Source: Oscillospiraceae bacterium
Lineage (GTDB): Bacteria > Bacillota > Clostridia > Oscillospirales > Oscillospiraceae
Assembly: GCA_017406005.1 (NCBI GenBank)
Contig: JAFQZI010000173.1
Span: 1-64,000, forward strand
DNA: 64,000 nucleotides
Direction of reading: 5' to 3'
The translations under genes were made by a program, and so were the position numbers. Positions 7,427 through 15,682 of the stretch are shown here, one piece after another (position 1 is the first letter of the stretch; every line of letters begins with the position of its first letter). A model generated the notes under the pieces. That model did no database searches. It saw nothing but the letters and a program-made list of their open reading frames with translations, and was not told the DNA's origin.

Positions 7427-9826
7427 TCAGTTTTGCAGGAAGGCCGTTACGGCTTCCTGGGCACGGCGGGCTGTTTCTTCGGCTGACTGCTCTCCGCGGA
7501 AGAAGGCTTCTGCCTGTTCCTCGACAAGGCTATTCAGCCCATCTTTATTGTATTCACGGCGGGTGGTCGTCTCGACAAGCTGGAGGAGACGGTCGGCATC
7601 CTGCTGAGTCATGGCATAGATTTCGATATTATAGCCTGTGCCGTCTTCCACGTAGGCGCGGGCTTGCGGAATGGGCTGGCCGGCATCATCCAGGATGGGA
7701 TTGCCGTCGACATCGGTCGCGTAGGAAATCTGCATCATCTCGTCCAGTTTGGCATAAAAAGCATTTTTGTTGGCGGGCAGGAGATACTGGTCTTTCTGTC
7801 TTTCCTCCAAGAAATACAAGCTCAGGAACTGCCATGCAGTCTCCTTGTTTTCAGAAGAAGCGCACATGGCTATGCCGGGCTCGAAGGAGAGGGAGCTGCC
7901 CGTGCCGGAATTCACCGGGTAGCCGATATAGGTATACGGCTTGCCGTTGAAAGAGGCACCGTAATAGATGGCATCGCCTGCGCTGGCAATATAGGCAGAA
8001 TAGAGAAGCTGGCGGCCTGCTGCAATGGAGACCTGATCGCAATCGGTTTCGTAATTATAACCCTCCCAGGTGTATTCCGTCGGGAAGCTGGCTGCAAAGG
8101 TGAGGAGATCCAGGAAATCGCCGTTTTCAAAGCTGCAGGTATTGCTGGCCAGGTCGATATAACGGGCGAAATCTATGGAGAAGCAGGAGCGGAAGACATC
8201 GCCGGCGGTGGTGTAAATACTCATGGGACGGGTGCCCGGCTTCGAGGCAAGGGCATTGCGGTAATCGCGGTATGTCCAGCCCGGATTCTCGCCCACGACA
8301 GCGCTTTCGCCTATCAGGGTGTTGACGCAGAAGCCGCGGACCGGGTAGTAAAGCTTTCCTTCAATTTCTGCAGCTGCGAGAACGGACGGGAAGAAATCAT
8401 CCCGGCTGTAAGCTTCGGAAGCGTCCAAATACGGATAGAGGTCTTCCAGGATTCCGTTGGCAGCGAGCTTTTCGATATTGAGGGAAACAAGGTCTACGAG
8501 ATCCGGTTTGACGGCACCTCTGAGGATGTCTTCCTCCAGCTTTCTGGCGCCGCCATACCACTCTTCGTCGGTGTTATAGACGGAATAATCCAGGATATCG
8601 ATATGGTATTCCTCATTTGCGGTATTGAAGCGAAGCACATCGGCCCGCTTGTCATAGTCAAGCCACGGGGTAGCGAGTGTGAGAACCGTTTTCTGAGACC
8701 CGGCATTCTCCGTGCGGGACACGCGGAAGAGACGATACTGACAGTTATTTTCCCCGTTGGCAGGCACATCGATTCCCGCCCACTTGTCAACCATGCCGAT
8801 GACCGTGCCATCTTCGGTAACACAGAGATCTCCGTATACCTCCACGGCGATGTCAAGATTGATCCAGTTGAAGATGACATTCTTCTCCGCAGTGCCGGGC
8901 TCTGTGCCGATGAGAGAAGCGCCGTTGGAATAATAGAGAGGATAATCCCCGCCTCCGGAAAAGAGGGAATAAGCGTCAGACGGGATTGCAAGCGGGTCTC
9001 CCGTCTCGCCTGTTCTGGCATTGACCGGGTAGAGGCTGACGCCGTAATCTACCCATGCCGTAAAGGCAAGGCCTGCGTTGGGGATCGTCAGTATCCTGTC
9101 GGGATAGAAATCAAAACTCTGCGCCCAGTTGAGGGAACCGTCAACCGGATTGATGGAGAGCAGCTTGCCGGACATGGCGCAGATGACATTGCCTTCATCG
9201 TCCGCCGAGAAGGTGCCGATGTACTCATCCTCCAGCGTCGGGATCAGGGAGCAGGAGAGCTCCGTACCATCAGCGCTCAGATGACGCAGATAGTACTCCT
9301 GGGAAGATTTGAAGTTCTCCCAGTAGGCGTCTTCACCGCTGATGAGATCCGGCACTGTGCACCAGTTTTCGCCAAAAACTGCAAGCTCGGCAAAGGTGCC
9401 GTCCGGCAGGAGTTTAATGCCCTGCTGATAGCACTGGAAATCGTAGTTGTATTTGTCCGAGTGCTCCCGCTCCATACTGAACGGGATATAATTGATGAGC
9501 TTCTGTGCTTCGCCGTCGTACGAGAGGAAGAGGAGTGCGGGGGCATAGACATCATACTGGCCTTCGTACTCTACCACGGCACCTTCCGGGATGTTTTTGC
9601 TCACCGTTTCAGTTGCGGAACAGTAAACGCCCTGATCGGTATAGCCGAAAGCAAAAGCGGAAGCGATATTGAACGAAGAGAGGTCGAAATCCGTAAACGT
9701 TACGGACCAGGATGCTTCGCTCTCCCCTGCTGCCAGCGCTTTGCGGGAGGCGGAAGCGGAGATCAGGGAGAAGACGAGGACGACGGCAAGCAGCATGCCG
9801 AGGGTGCGGGTTAATTTGGTTTTCAT
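7427..9826 (-). CDS. Large secreted protein with C-terminal family 1 solute-binding-like domain
   Basis: The 799-residue protein starts with a signal peptide (MKTKLTRTLGMLLAVVLVF, cleavage near ALA-AGE at about residue 33) and has no lipobox cysteine. Residues about 40-385 are beta-rich with propeller-like strands (VNPVDGSLNWAQSF, DEGNVICAMSGK). Residues about 390-799 resemble MalE-type extracellular solute-binding proteins, including the ETAWQFLSLYFLE helix common near their C-termini. No permease for it adjoins. It stands alone between two copies of repeat B, upstream of the YtrA operon's end. An AAAGGAGAC-type ribosome site precedes the ATG. It may bind glycans or sense ligands rather than feed an importer. 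Confidence 0.75.
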   Translation of the reverse strand: MKTKLTRTLGMLLAVVLVFSLISASASRKALAAGESEASWSVTFTDFDLSSFNIASAFAFGYTDQGVYCSATETVSKNIPEGAVVEYEGQYDVYAPALLFLSYDGEAQKLINYIPFSMEREHSDKYNYDFQCYQQGIKLLPDGTFAELAVFGENWCTVPDLISGEDAYWENFKSSQEYYLRHLSADGTELSCSLIPTLEDEYIGTFSADDEGNVICAMSGKLLSINPVDGSLNWAQSFDFYPDRILTIPNAGLAFTAWVDYGVSLYPVNARTGETGDPLAIPSDAYSLFSGGGDYPLYYSNGASLIGTEPGTAEKNVIFNWINLDIAVEVYGDLCVTEDGTVIGMVDKWAGIDVPANGENNCQYRLFRVSRTENAGSQKTVLTLATPWLDYDKRADVLRFNTANEEYHIDILDYSVYNTDEEWYGGARKLEEDILRGAVKPDLVDLVSLNIEKLAANGILEDLYPYLDASEAYSRDDFFPSVLAAAEIEGKLYYPVRGFCVNTLIGESAVVGENPGWTYRDYRNALASKPGTRPMSIYTTAGDVFRSCFSIDFARYIDLASNTCSFENGDFLDLLTFAASFPTEYTWEGYNYETDCDQVSIAAGRQLLYSAYIASAGDAIYYGASFNGKPYTYIGYPVNSGTGSSLSFEPGIAMCASSENKETAWQFLSLYFLEERQKDQYLLPANKNAFYAKLDEMMQISYATDVDGNPILDDAGQPIPQARAYVEDGTGYNIEIYAMTQQDADRLLQLVETTTRREYNKDGLNSLVEEQAEAFFRGEQSAEETARRAQEAVTAFLQN

Positions 9827-9888
9827 TTTTTGTCTCCTTTATCTTAATTTGGAAAAGTCATTTGTTACGCTCGTGCTACGGTTTTCCT

Positions 9889-9935
9889 GCTCGCGAAGGG
9901 TACATTACCTACGATTTTACTGCGCCGTCGCGAGC
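9889..9935 (+). repeat. Dispersed 47-bp repeat, subtype B, copy 2
   Basis: Termini GCTCGCGA and TCGCGAGC; near-identical to 7304-7350. Together the two copies bracket the 799-residue secreted protein gene in direct orientation. To the right, up to about 9990, short degenerate units related to GAGCTAAAT recur. Confidence 0.87.
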
Positions 9936-10021
9936 TAAAATAGAGGGGGGCTGTCGAGCGCTGAATAGAGGGTTACTGTCGTGAGCTAAATTGGGAAATA
10001 AGCGTTGCTAATGTTTATGGG

Positions 10022-11881
10022 TCAGCCTATGACAGTGGGAACTTTTCCAAGAGGATCTCTCGGTACGTAGGGTTTTACGTCATAATCAAGGTTTTCCTTC
10101 AGCCAGGCGATAGTGCGCTCGGAATCGAGATAGATTTCCACGTTATCATAATCCCAGTGTCTGGCAGGATTCGCAGCATAGCTGTTAAAGGCCGATTTAT
10201 CTGCGTCAGAAAGGTTGAGATAGAAAGTTGTATCGGACCTTTGTGTATTTGCGGATTCGTAGAAGTAATACCGGCCGGCTTGGCCTGCCTCCATATCCGG
10301 GAGGACAGCATTGACATACAGATCGTATGCCTGACTCGGGGTGAGAAGCCATTCGGTTGACATTTCATACCCGAGAGATTCATCATAGAATAATGTATTG
10401 ATCGTCGCTCTGTCAATATTCTCCGGCAAGATTTCCACTTCACGACGATGGCGGGAAAGTATACCCTCCGGGCGGTTCATCAGATCCTGCGCCTGCCAGA
10501 ATTCGGATTGTTCGCCTCCGTTGGTTTCCAGATCACGATTCAGCCGATAAGTGCGCGTCAGCTTCCGACCGTTTTTCAGCTCATAGATAAAGTACATCTC
10601 GGCTTTATCCGTCGCTCTTTCATGGTCTGCCTTGCGGGAAAGGACTTCTTCCTGCAGGGCTATGATATCCTCAATATTCTCCGGCAGGGTAAAACGCGAT
10701 TCATTGCCAAACATGGATAAGCAAACACTGTTCACATCCGCAGGAGCAGGAATGTTGGTTTCATACCCGAGAACATCCTTTTCACAGCAGACAGCCAGCA
10801 CCGCAAGCACGGCACAGGTGATCAGAAGGCCTTTCCACTTGCCGCGGAAGACATGCATCGTCTTCTGGATCAGCATTTCCGCTGCATAATAACCGATCAG
10901 CGCGCCGGCCAGCAGCAGGATTCCCGCCATTACGGTAAGGACAGGGATCCGGAGCGAATATCCGAAAAACTCCGATGTAATAAAGGCAGAGAGCACAATC
11001 GCCGTGCCAACCGCCATGCAGTATTTGAAAACAGGCTTGAGGACCGGGATGGCAACAGTGTCGCCCGCCGTTTCCATGCGGCGCTTCCGATAGAGCAGAA
11101 GGGCAAACGCGGAAAGGAGCAGCCCCGCTGCACAGTAGGCTATCAGGACGGAATAATTCTCAACCAGGTACCGGCCCTGACCTTCAGGCATACCTTCTTC
11201 CAGATACGTTGTGTACAGGCGGAAGAGAACCGTATAGCCGGGGGACAGAAACGCGAATTTTTCCGCCGTACCGGAGTAACCGAACAGGAAGATCTTCAGC
11301 AGTGCCTGCATGCAGCTTTCCACAACAACGGCTGTAAAATTCAGCACCGCATACACCAGCGGAAGGATGAAAAGGCTCCCCGTGAGCATGGCACAGAAGA
11401 CGGAAAAACCGTAAAATGCAACATTGCCCATCAAAACCATGGAAAGCCACTGTGCGATAGCACCGGAAGGCGCTTTATCGCCGAAAAGGATAAAGCCAAC
11501 ACCTGCTGCCAGGCAGTCAGCCAGCAGAAGCGGGAGGAGGCCCGTCAGATAGACGGTGCAGAAAACCGATTCGCGTTTCAGCGGGAAGGCGTTGATCATT
11601 CCGCAGGTACGGCTGTTGTACAGATAACTGAACACCGCCATCACAACAACCATACAGGCAAACAGGGCGATCCCCACCGTATTGCACGCACTGCTGAGGA
11701 TCTGGCTCGCCAGATAGTTCGGGAGTTCAGCCATCGGGGCTCGCCATGCGGAAATGCTGTTGTTCACCGAAATCGGGAAGATCAGCAGCATCAGCACAAG
11801 ATAACCGAGCCAGACCGGCCAGCAGCGCTTGAGCAGGTTGCCTGCAAGGCCTTTATGAAAGAATGATGTTTTTGATCGCAT
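10022..11881 (-). CDS. ABC-2 type permease of the YtrA-controlled system
   Basis: This 619-residue protein has about a dozen predicted membrane helices in two blocks (residues about 25-260 and 295-370) and a long extracytoplasmic C-terminal region (about 390-619) without membrane segments. The start at 11881 (MRSKTSFF) is supported by GGGAGG 8 nt upstream; a start at 11902 would enclose that site. It overlaps the ATPase gene by 29 nt and is the last gene of the ytrA-ATPase-permease operon. Family relatives export or sense cell-envelope antibiotics or peptides; the substrate here is unknown. Confidence 0.85.
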   Translation of the reverse strand: MRSKTSFFHKGLAGNLLKRCWPVWLGYLVLMLLIFPISVNNSISAWRAPMAELPNYLASQILSSACNTVGIALFACMVVVMAVFSYLYNSRTCGMINAFPLKRESVFCTVYLTGLLPLLLADCLAAGVGFILFGDKAPSGAIAQWLSMVLMGNVAFYGFSVFCAMLTGSLFILPLVYAVLNFTAVVVESCMQALLKIFLFGYSGTAEKFAFLSPGYTVLFRLYTTYLEEGMPEGQGRYLVENYSVLIAYCAAGLLLSAFALLLYRKRRMETAGDTVAIPVLKPVFKYCMAVGTAIVLSAFITSEFFGYSLRIPVLTVMAGILLLAGALIGYYAAEMLIQKTMHVFRGKWKGLLITCAVLAVLAVCCEKDVLGYETNIPAPADVNSVCLSMFGNESRFTLPENIEDIIALQEEVLSRKADHERATDKAEMYFIYELKNGRKLTRTYRLNRDLETNGGEQSEFWQAQDLMNRPEGILSRHRREVEILPENIDRATINTLFYDESLGYEMSTEWLLTPSQAYDLYVNAVLPDMEAGQAGRYYFYESANTQRSDTTFYLNLSDADKSAFNSYAANPARHWDYDNVEIYLDSERTIAWLKENLDYDVKPYVPRDPLGKVPTVIG

Positions 11882-12758
11882 GATCGTTTCCTCCCAGTTC
11901 ATAAATGAAGATTTCCTCCAGCGTCAGGGGAAGAACATCCATATAAATCGGCTCGGCGGAGGCAATGCGCTTTTCCACTTCATCCGCTTTGCCGCGAAGA
12001 ATCAGCTGCTGGAGGCGGCCCGTAGATGCCTGATGGAGAATCTCCAGCCCTTCCGGAAGAGACTTGCCCTCGGGCAGAACTGCCTGGATTTTCACCATGT
12101 TCTCCTGCAGATCGGAAAGGCTGCGCTCCAGGAGCATTTTGCCCTTATCCAGGATGCCGACATGATCACAAACATCTTCGAGCTCGCGGAGGTTGTGGGA
12201 AGACACCAGCACCGTTACGCCGCGATCGGCAACTTCCGAGAGAAGAATACTCCAGATCTGGCGCCGCATCAGAGGATCCAGCCCGTCAACCGGCTCATCG
12301 AGCAGCACGATATCCGGTGCCGTGGAAAGTGCCAGCCAGAAAGCCGCCTGTTTCTGCATGCCCTTGCTGAACTTGCGCATGGGGCGCTTGCGGTCCAGCT
12401 CAAAAGCCTGGCCGAGCTTCTCAAAACGATCCGTACTGAAGTTGGGATAGACATCGCGGAAGAGCTTCATCATATCCTGCACGGTGGCCTGGGTATAAAA
12501 GAAGATATCATCCGGGATGTAAGCCATGCGCGCTTTCAGGGCAGTGTTTTCAAAAACCGGCTGAGAATCGATGAGGATCTCCCCTTCGTCCTGACGATAG
12601 ATGCCTGCAAGGCAGCGGATGCAGCTGCTTTTCCCTGCTCCGTTGGGACCTGCCAGGCCGTAAACCGCACCCTCGGGAACGGTGAGATTCAGCCCGTCGA
12701 GCGCACGGAAACCGTCAAAGGTTTTCACCATATTTCTCACGGTAATCATATCTGTCAT
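11853..12758 (-). CDS. ABC transporter ATP-binding protein of the YtrA-controlled system
   Basis: The 301-residue ATPase has Walker A GPNGAGKSS near residue 37, signature KFSKGMQKQ near 134, Walker B IVLLDEPVDGLD near 154 and a switch SSHNLRE near 187. The last 70 residues form the small C-terminal domain common in YtrB/BcrA-like subunits. Its ATG overlaps the regulator's stop by 4 nt. It belongs to the export-type ABC family often induced by envelope stress. Confidence 0.92.
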   Translation of the reverse strand: MTDMITVRNMVKTFDGFRALDGLNLTVPEGAVYGLAGPNGAGKSSCIRCLAGIYRQDEGEILIDSQPVFENTALKARMAYIPDDIFFYTQATVQDMMKLFRDVYPNFSTDRFEKLGQAFELDRKRPMRKFSKGMQKQAAFWLALSTAPDIVLLDEPVDGLDPLMRRQIWSILLSEVADRGVTVLVSSHNLRELEDVCDHVGILDKGKMLLERSLSDLQENMVKIQAVLPEGKSLPEGLEILHQASTGRLQQLILRGKADEVEKRIASAEPIYMDVLPLTLEEIFIYELGGNDHAIKNIILS

Positions 12759-13117
12759 ACGTCATATTCCTCCTCGATGAGATTCACCAGGGTCTCCTTC
12801 TCGGCACCTACCTGCCTCAGTTCCGGAAGCAGGGTACGGAAACGGCCGAGAAGCTCTGTTCGCCGTACACTGTCAGCCTCGCCGCGTTCGGCGACGAAGC
12901 TCCCCTTCCCCGGCATGGAAGCGATATACCCCTCCGCCTCCAGCTCACGGTAAGCGCGCTGGATGGTGTTGGGGTTGATGGCAAGCGATGCCGCCACCTC
13001 GCGCACCGACGGCATTTTACTGCCCATCGGCAGGACCCCGGTTATGATAAGCTGACGGAACCCGTCACGAACCTGTTCGTAAATCGGGCGCCCGTCACGA
13101 TAGTTGATGCTTATCAT
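12755..13117 (-). CDS. GntR-family regulator, YtrA subfamily
   Basis: The 120-residue protein has a GntR winged helix (residues about 8-75; SVREVAASLAINPNTIQRAY is the helix-turn-helix) and only a short dimerisation tail, the hallmark of YtrA-type repressors. It starts at the ATG at 13117 (MISINYRDG), where AGGAGG lies 11 nt upstream; the ATG at 13144 has none and lies within the operator. It is first in an operon with an ABC exporter, the usual arrangement, and probably represses itself through the palindrome overlapping its promoter. Confidence 0.93.
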   Translation of the reverse strand: MISINYRDGRPIYEQVRDGFRQLIITGVLPMGSKMPSVREVAASLAINPNTIQRAYRELEAEGYIASMPGKGSFVAERGEADSVRRTELLGRFRTLLPELRQVGAEKETLVNLIEEEYDV

Positions 13118-13142
13118 GGATTTCGATTCCTCCTGAAAAACC

Positions 13143-13201
13143 ATTAACTGTATTAAGTGACTTAATACAGTTAATATACATCAGGTTGATTCTTTTGTCA
13201 A
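13143..13201 (-). promoter_or_regulatory. ytrA-ABC promoter and 33-bp palindromic operator
   Basis: TTGACA (13201-13196) and TATATT (13178-13173) are 17 nt apart on the minus strand. A perfect inverted repeat with 16-bp arms around one base occupies 13143-13175 (inner arm TTAACTGTATTAAGT) and covers the end of the -10 element and the start site. This is where a YtrA-type repressor would block transcription. Confidence 0.88.
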
Positions 13202-13232
13202 GCACTGTTTTTCAACAGAATAAATACCGTTA

Positions 13233-14006
13233 TCAGGCTTTGCCGCTGTTTTTCTGATAGATGGCCCAGAGGCCTTTCAGGAGAAGGTTTTCATCGCAGA
13301 GAATTTCATGCCTGCAGCAGGAGATAATTGCCGGAGCAAGCCTTCCGGTTGCGATGTGCGTGCACTTTTCACCGAGCTCTTCTTCCATGCGGTCGATCAT
13401 GCCGTCAATCATCGAAGCCGTGCCGAGAATGGCACCGGAACGCATGCACTCTGCCGTAGTGGTGCCGATACAACGCTTCGGCTTTTCGATGTAAATATCC
13501 GGGAGCAGGCTGGTAGAAGAAGCAAGGGCGGAAAAGCCGAGATTGACCCCCGGGAAAATTGCCCCGCCGCGGAAGCAGTGCTTCCCATCGACAAGCGTAA
13601 TGGTAGTTGCCGTGCCCATGTCAATCACGATAGCCGGCGTGCTGTAACAGGCAATCACCCCGACTGCCCCGGCTGCCAGATCCGCCCCGAGCGTGGACGG
13701 GTCATCGATCTTTACATTGAGGCCTGTTTTAATGCCCGGGCCGACGATCAGGCTCTGCCTGCCGGTAAGCCGTTCAATTGCCTCGGCGAGCGATGCCGTA
13801 ACGGGAGGTACAACGGAGGCAATCACGGCACCTTCTATCTCTTCCAGCCGGACAGACATGAGGTTCAGAAGATCCCGGAGCTTGATTGCAGCTTCCGCGC
13901 CGGTGGCATTCGGCTCCGTTCTGATCCGTTCGGTATGGAAGATCCGGCCTTCTTCAATGCAGCCGACCACCGTATCGGTATTGCCGACGTCAACAGCAAG
14001 TATCAT
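13233..14006 (-). CDS. coaX: Type III pantothenate kinase
   Basis: It phosphorylates pantothenate, the first step of coenzyme A synthesis, in the cytosol. The 257-residue length is standard. Sequence marks are the N-terminal phosphate-binding DVGNTDTVVGC (the catalytic Asp near residue 5), DMGTATTITLVDG near residue 130 and GGAIFPGVNLG near 147. GGGGAG precedes the ATG. It follows the Lar-like gene by 18 nt. The type III enzyme needs a monovalent cation and is not inhibited by CoA. Confidence 0.95.
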   Translation of the reverse strand: MILAVDVGNTDTVVGCIEEGRIFHTERIRTEPNATGAEAAIKLRDLLNLMSVRLEEIEGAVIASVVPPVTASLAEAIERLTGRQSLIVGPGIKTGLNVKIDDPSTLGADLAAGAVGVIACYSTPAIVIDMGTATTITLVDGKHCFRGGAIFPGVNLGFSALASSTSLLPDIYIEKPKRCIGTTTAECMRSGAILGTASMIDGMIDRMEEELGEKCTHIATGRLAPAIISCCRHEILCDENLLLKGLWAIYQKNSGKA

Positions 14007-14024
14007 TCCGACTCCCCTTCCCGA

Positions 14025-14267
14025 TCATTCCAGGGGCTGGCCGGTGAGCACCTTCCCGACATTCCATAGATAGGCAGCCTGACGGGCAGCACTCTCGCGG
14101 TCTTTTTCCGAGCGGTATTCCACCTCAGCCGTATGCCTGTCACAATCCATGCAGGTGACGTAGAAACACCAGCCGTTTTCCTCCTCCAGAAGTGCACTGC
14201 CGCCGCACCAGGGGCAATCCTGCAGATCTACAAGATGATAGAATTCCGGTCTTGAATGGTTTTCCAT
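14025..14267 (-). CDS. Lar-like small zinc-ribbon protein
   Basis: The 80-residue protein has two knuckles, CPWCGG near residue 18 and CMDCD near residue 40, followed by an AARQAAYLWN helix. This is the layout of restriction-alleviation (Lar) family proteins and the related small zinc ribbons scattered in Bacillota chromosomes and phages. GGAG sits 8 nt before the ATG. It lies between the serine-hydrolase homologue and coaX, spaced 12 and 18 nt, so it is probably cotranscribed. Its role here is unknown. Confidence 0.7.
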   Translation of the reverse strand: MENHSRPEFYHLVDLQDCPWCGGSALLEEENGWCFYVTCMDCDRHTAEVEYRSEKDRESAARQAAYLWNVGKVLTGQPLE

Positions 14268-14279
14268 TTTCGATTCTCC

Positions 14280-15320
14280 TTACAATTCATTCTCCAGCGT
14301 TTCGGCATATACCTGAAAACCGATGTCACGGATATTGCCGAAACGGTCATTGCCATAGTTGGAGAGGACAACGACAGCGATATGGCGATCACGGTCGATC
14401 AGGAGGAAGGAAGCAAAATGCCCCGTTTCCCCATCATGCCAGATACAGTCTCCATTGGTGGAAATCTTCCAGAAATAGCCGGAGGAATTCTCCGCATTGA
14501 TCTCAACCATCGGCTGTGTGGCAAGGGCGAGGTATTCCTGCTCTCCGTTGAGGTACAGCCGGGCATAGGCAACCATGTCCCCGATCGTCGATGTGAGGCC
14601 GTGGGATGCGAGATAGGCATCGGTGTTTTTCCAGACCCAGCCATGATCCATACTCTTCTCCAGCGCAACAAAGGTGTGGCGAAGCCCCAGTTCCTCCTGC
14701 GCAAAAATGGTAAGGATGCTGTAAAAGTCCACATCATAGGTCTGGGAAATCACTGCCGCAGCAGCAGCCGTGCCGAAATTCGAATAGGAATAGAGGTAAG
14801 GCGGTTCAGAAGTAAGCCTGAAGTCATGCATCTGGGAAACCAGGTCGTTGGCTGAAATCCCGGTATAAGGATTCTTCCCGGAGAGCCCTGTTTTTTCAAT
14901 GCCGGGTGCAAAATCGGCATAGGCAGCGGAATGCGTCAGAAGTTCAAAAACCGTGGGAGAATAGACTGCGCGGGAAAGCGGAAGAATTTCCGACACGCGC
15001 TCGTTGGGAGAGAGCTTTCCGTCCATCACGGCACGCGCCGCTATAGCACCTGTAAAGGTTTTTGTAATATCACCGATTTCATACAGCCGATCCGGCACGG
15101 GAATCCGCGCCCCGTCATGCCCGTAAGCTGTGATGTCCGTTCCGTCCGGTGTGATGACGGCAACAGTGATTTCAGCATCCGGCTTGTTGCGGGAATAGAC
15201 ACGGAACTGATTCTCGGCGCCCATCGGGATCGGGACCCTGGTAAAGACCGCAATGCAGATTCCCATTGCGAGCACCAGCACGATGAGCCAGAAAAAGATG
15301 AGAAATCGTTTCTGTTTCAT
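14280..15320 (-). CDS. Beta-lactamase/penicillin-binding-like protein with nucleophile replaced
   Basis: The 346-residue protein has one N-terminal membrane anchor (residues about 6-27) and an extracytoplasmic serine beta-lactamase/PBP fold. The second motif is YSN (in YSYSNFG) and the third is HDGETG, the HxG triad. In the first motif, normally S-x-x-K, the sequence reads EIGDITKTFTG. Residue 84 is therefore Asp (codon GAT, 15071-15069) and only the lysine remains. Family members are carboxypeptidases, esterases or beta-lactamases. With this change it may be a non-hydrolytic binding protein. It starts the operon with the Lar-like gene and coaX. Confidence 0.85.
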   Translation of the reverse strand: MKQKRFLIFFWLIVLVLAMGICIAVFTRVPIPMGAENQFRVYSRNKPDAEITVAVITPDGTDITAYGHDGARIPVPDRLYEIGDITKTFTGAIAARAVMDGKLSPNERVSEILPLSRAVYSPTVFELLTHSAAYADFAPGIEKTGLSGKNPYTGISANDLVSQMHDFRLTSEPPYLYSYSNFGTAAAAAVISQTYDVDFYSILTIFAQEELGLRHTFVALEKSMDHGWVWKNTDAYLASHGLTSTIGDMVAYARLYLNGEQEYLALATQPMVEINAENSSGYFWKISTNGDCIWHDGETGHFASFLLIDRDRHIAVVVLSNYGNDRFGNIRDIGFQVYAETLENEL

Positions 15321-15377
15321 GAAAACACCTCTTCGCTGGTGATTCTACCATATTCTTCCCTGTTCGGCAAGCTTTGC

Positions 15378-15406
15378 TTGACATCTCGCCCCGGCAGTGA
15401 TAAATT
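15378..15406 (+). promoter_or_regulatory. tRNA-Leu promoter
   Basis: TTGACA (15378-15383), 17-nt spacer, TAAATT (15401-15406) with an upstream TG (15398-15399) that makes an extended -10. Transcription would begin about 15 nt before the tRNA. Confidence 0.8.
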
Positions 15407-15428
15407 ATCAAGGTAAAAATTGAAAAAC

Positions 15429-15511
15429 GCCGGTGTGGTGGAATGGTAGACACAAGGGACTTAAAATCCCTCGTTGACAACAACGTGCCCGTTCGAGTCG
15501 GGTCACCGGCA
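15429..15511 (+). tRNA. tRNA-Leu, anticodon TAA
   Basis: Acceptor arms GCCGGTG and CACCGGC pair over 7 bp with discriminator A at 15511. The anticodon stem GGGA/TCCC encloses the loop CTTAAAA with anticodon TAA, reading UUA/UUG. A long variable arm and GTTCGAGTC T-loop are present, as expected for a class II leucine tRNA. CCA is not encoded. Confidence 0.95.
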
Positions 15512-15514
15512 TAG

Positions 15515-15546
15515 AAAAACTCCCGCAGAATGCGGGAGTTTTTCTT
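15515..15546 (+). terminator. tRNA-Leu terminator
   Basis: A 12-bp stem AAAACTCCCGCA / TGCGGGAGTTTT with loop GAA, ending in a T run, 4 nt after the tRNA. Confidence 0.92.
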
Positions 15547-15573
15547 GTATTTCAAAGCGAAGTATATTATAAT
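15545..15573 (+). promoter_or_regulatory. Promoter of the nickel/peptide ABC operon
   Basis: TTGTAT (15545-15550) and TATAAT (15568-15573) with a 17-nt spacer, directly after the tRNA terminator. A second TTGACA at 15583 lacks a good -10. Confidence 0.65.
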
Positions 15574-15682
15574 GACCGCGGTTTGACAACTAAATACTGT
15601 TAACCGAAATTCTCATATCATGACGCCGGATCCACGGCAACGCACATTGACCCCTATGGGGCAGTGATGAAAGGAGAAAACC

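Noticed and set aside
7664..9814. Plus-strand open frame of over 700 codons
   Set aside because: It is antisense to the 7427-9826 gene, which has a signal peptide, ribosome site and recognisable domain. The plus frame has neither and reads as a codon-bias shadow.
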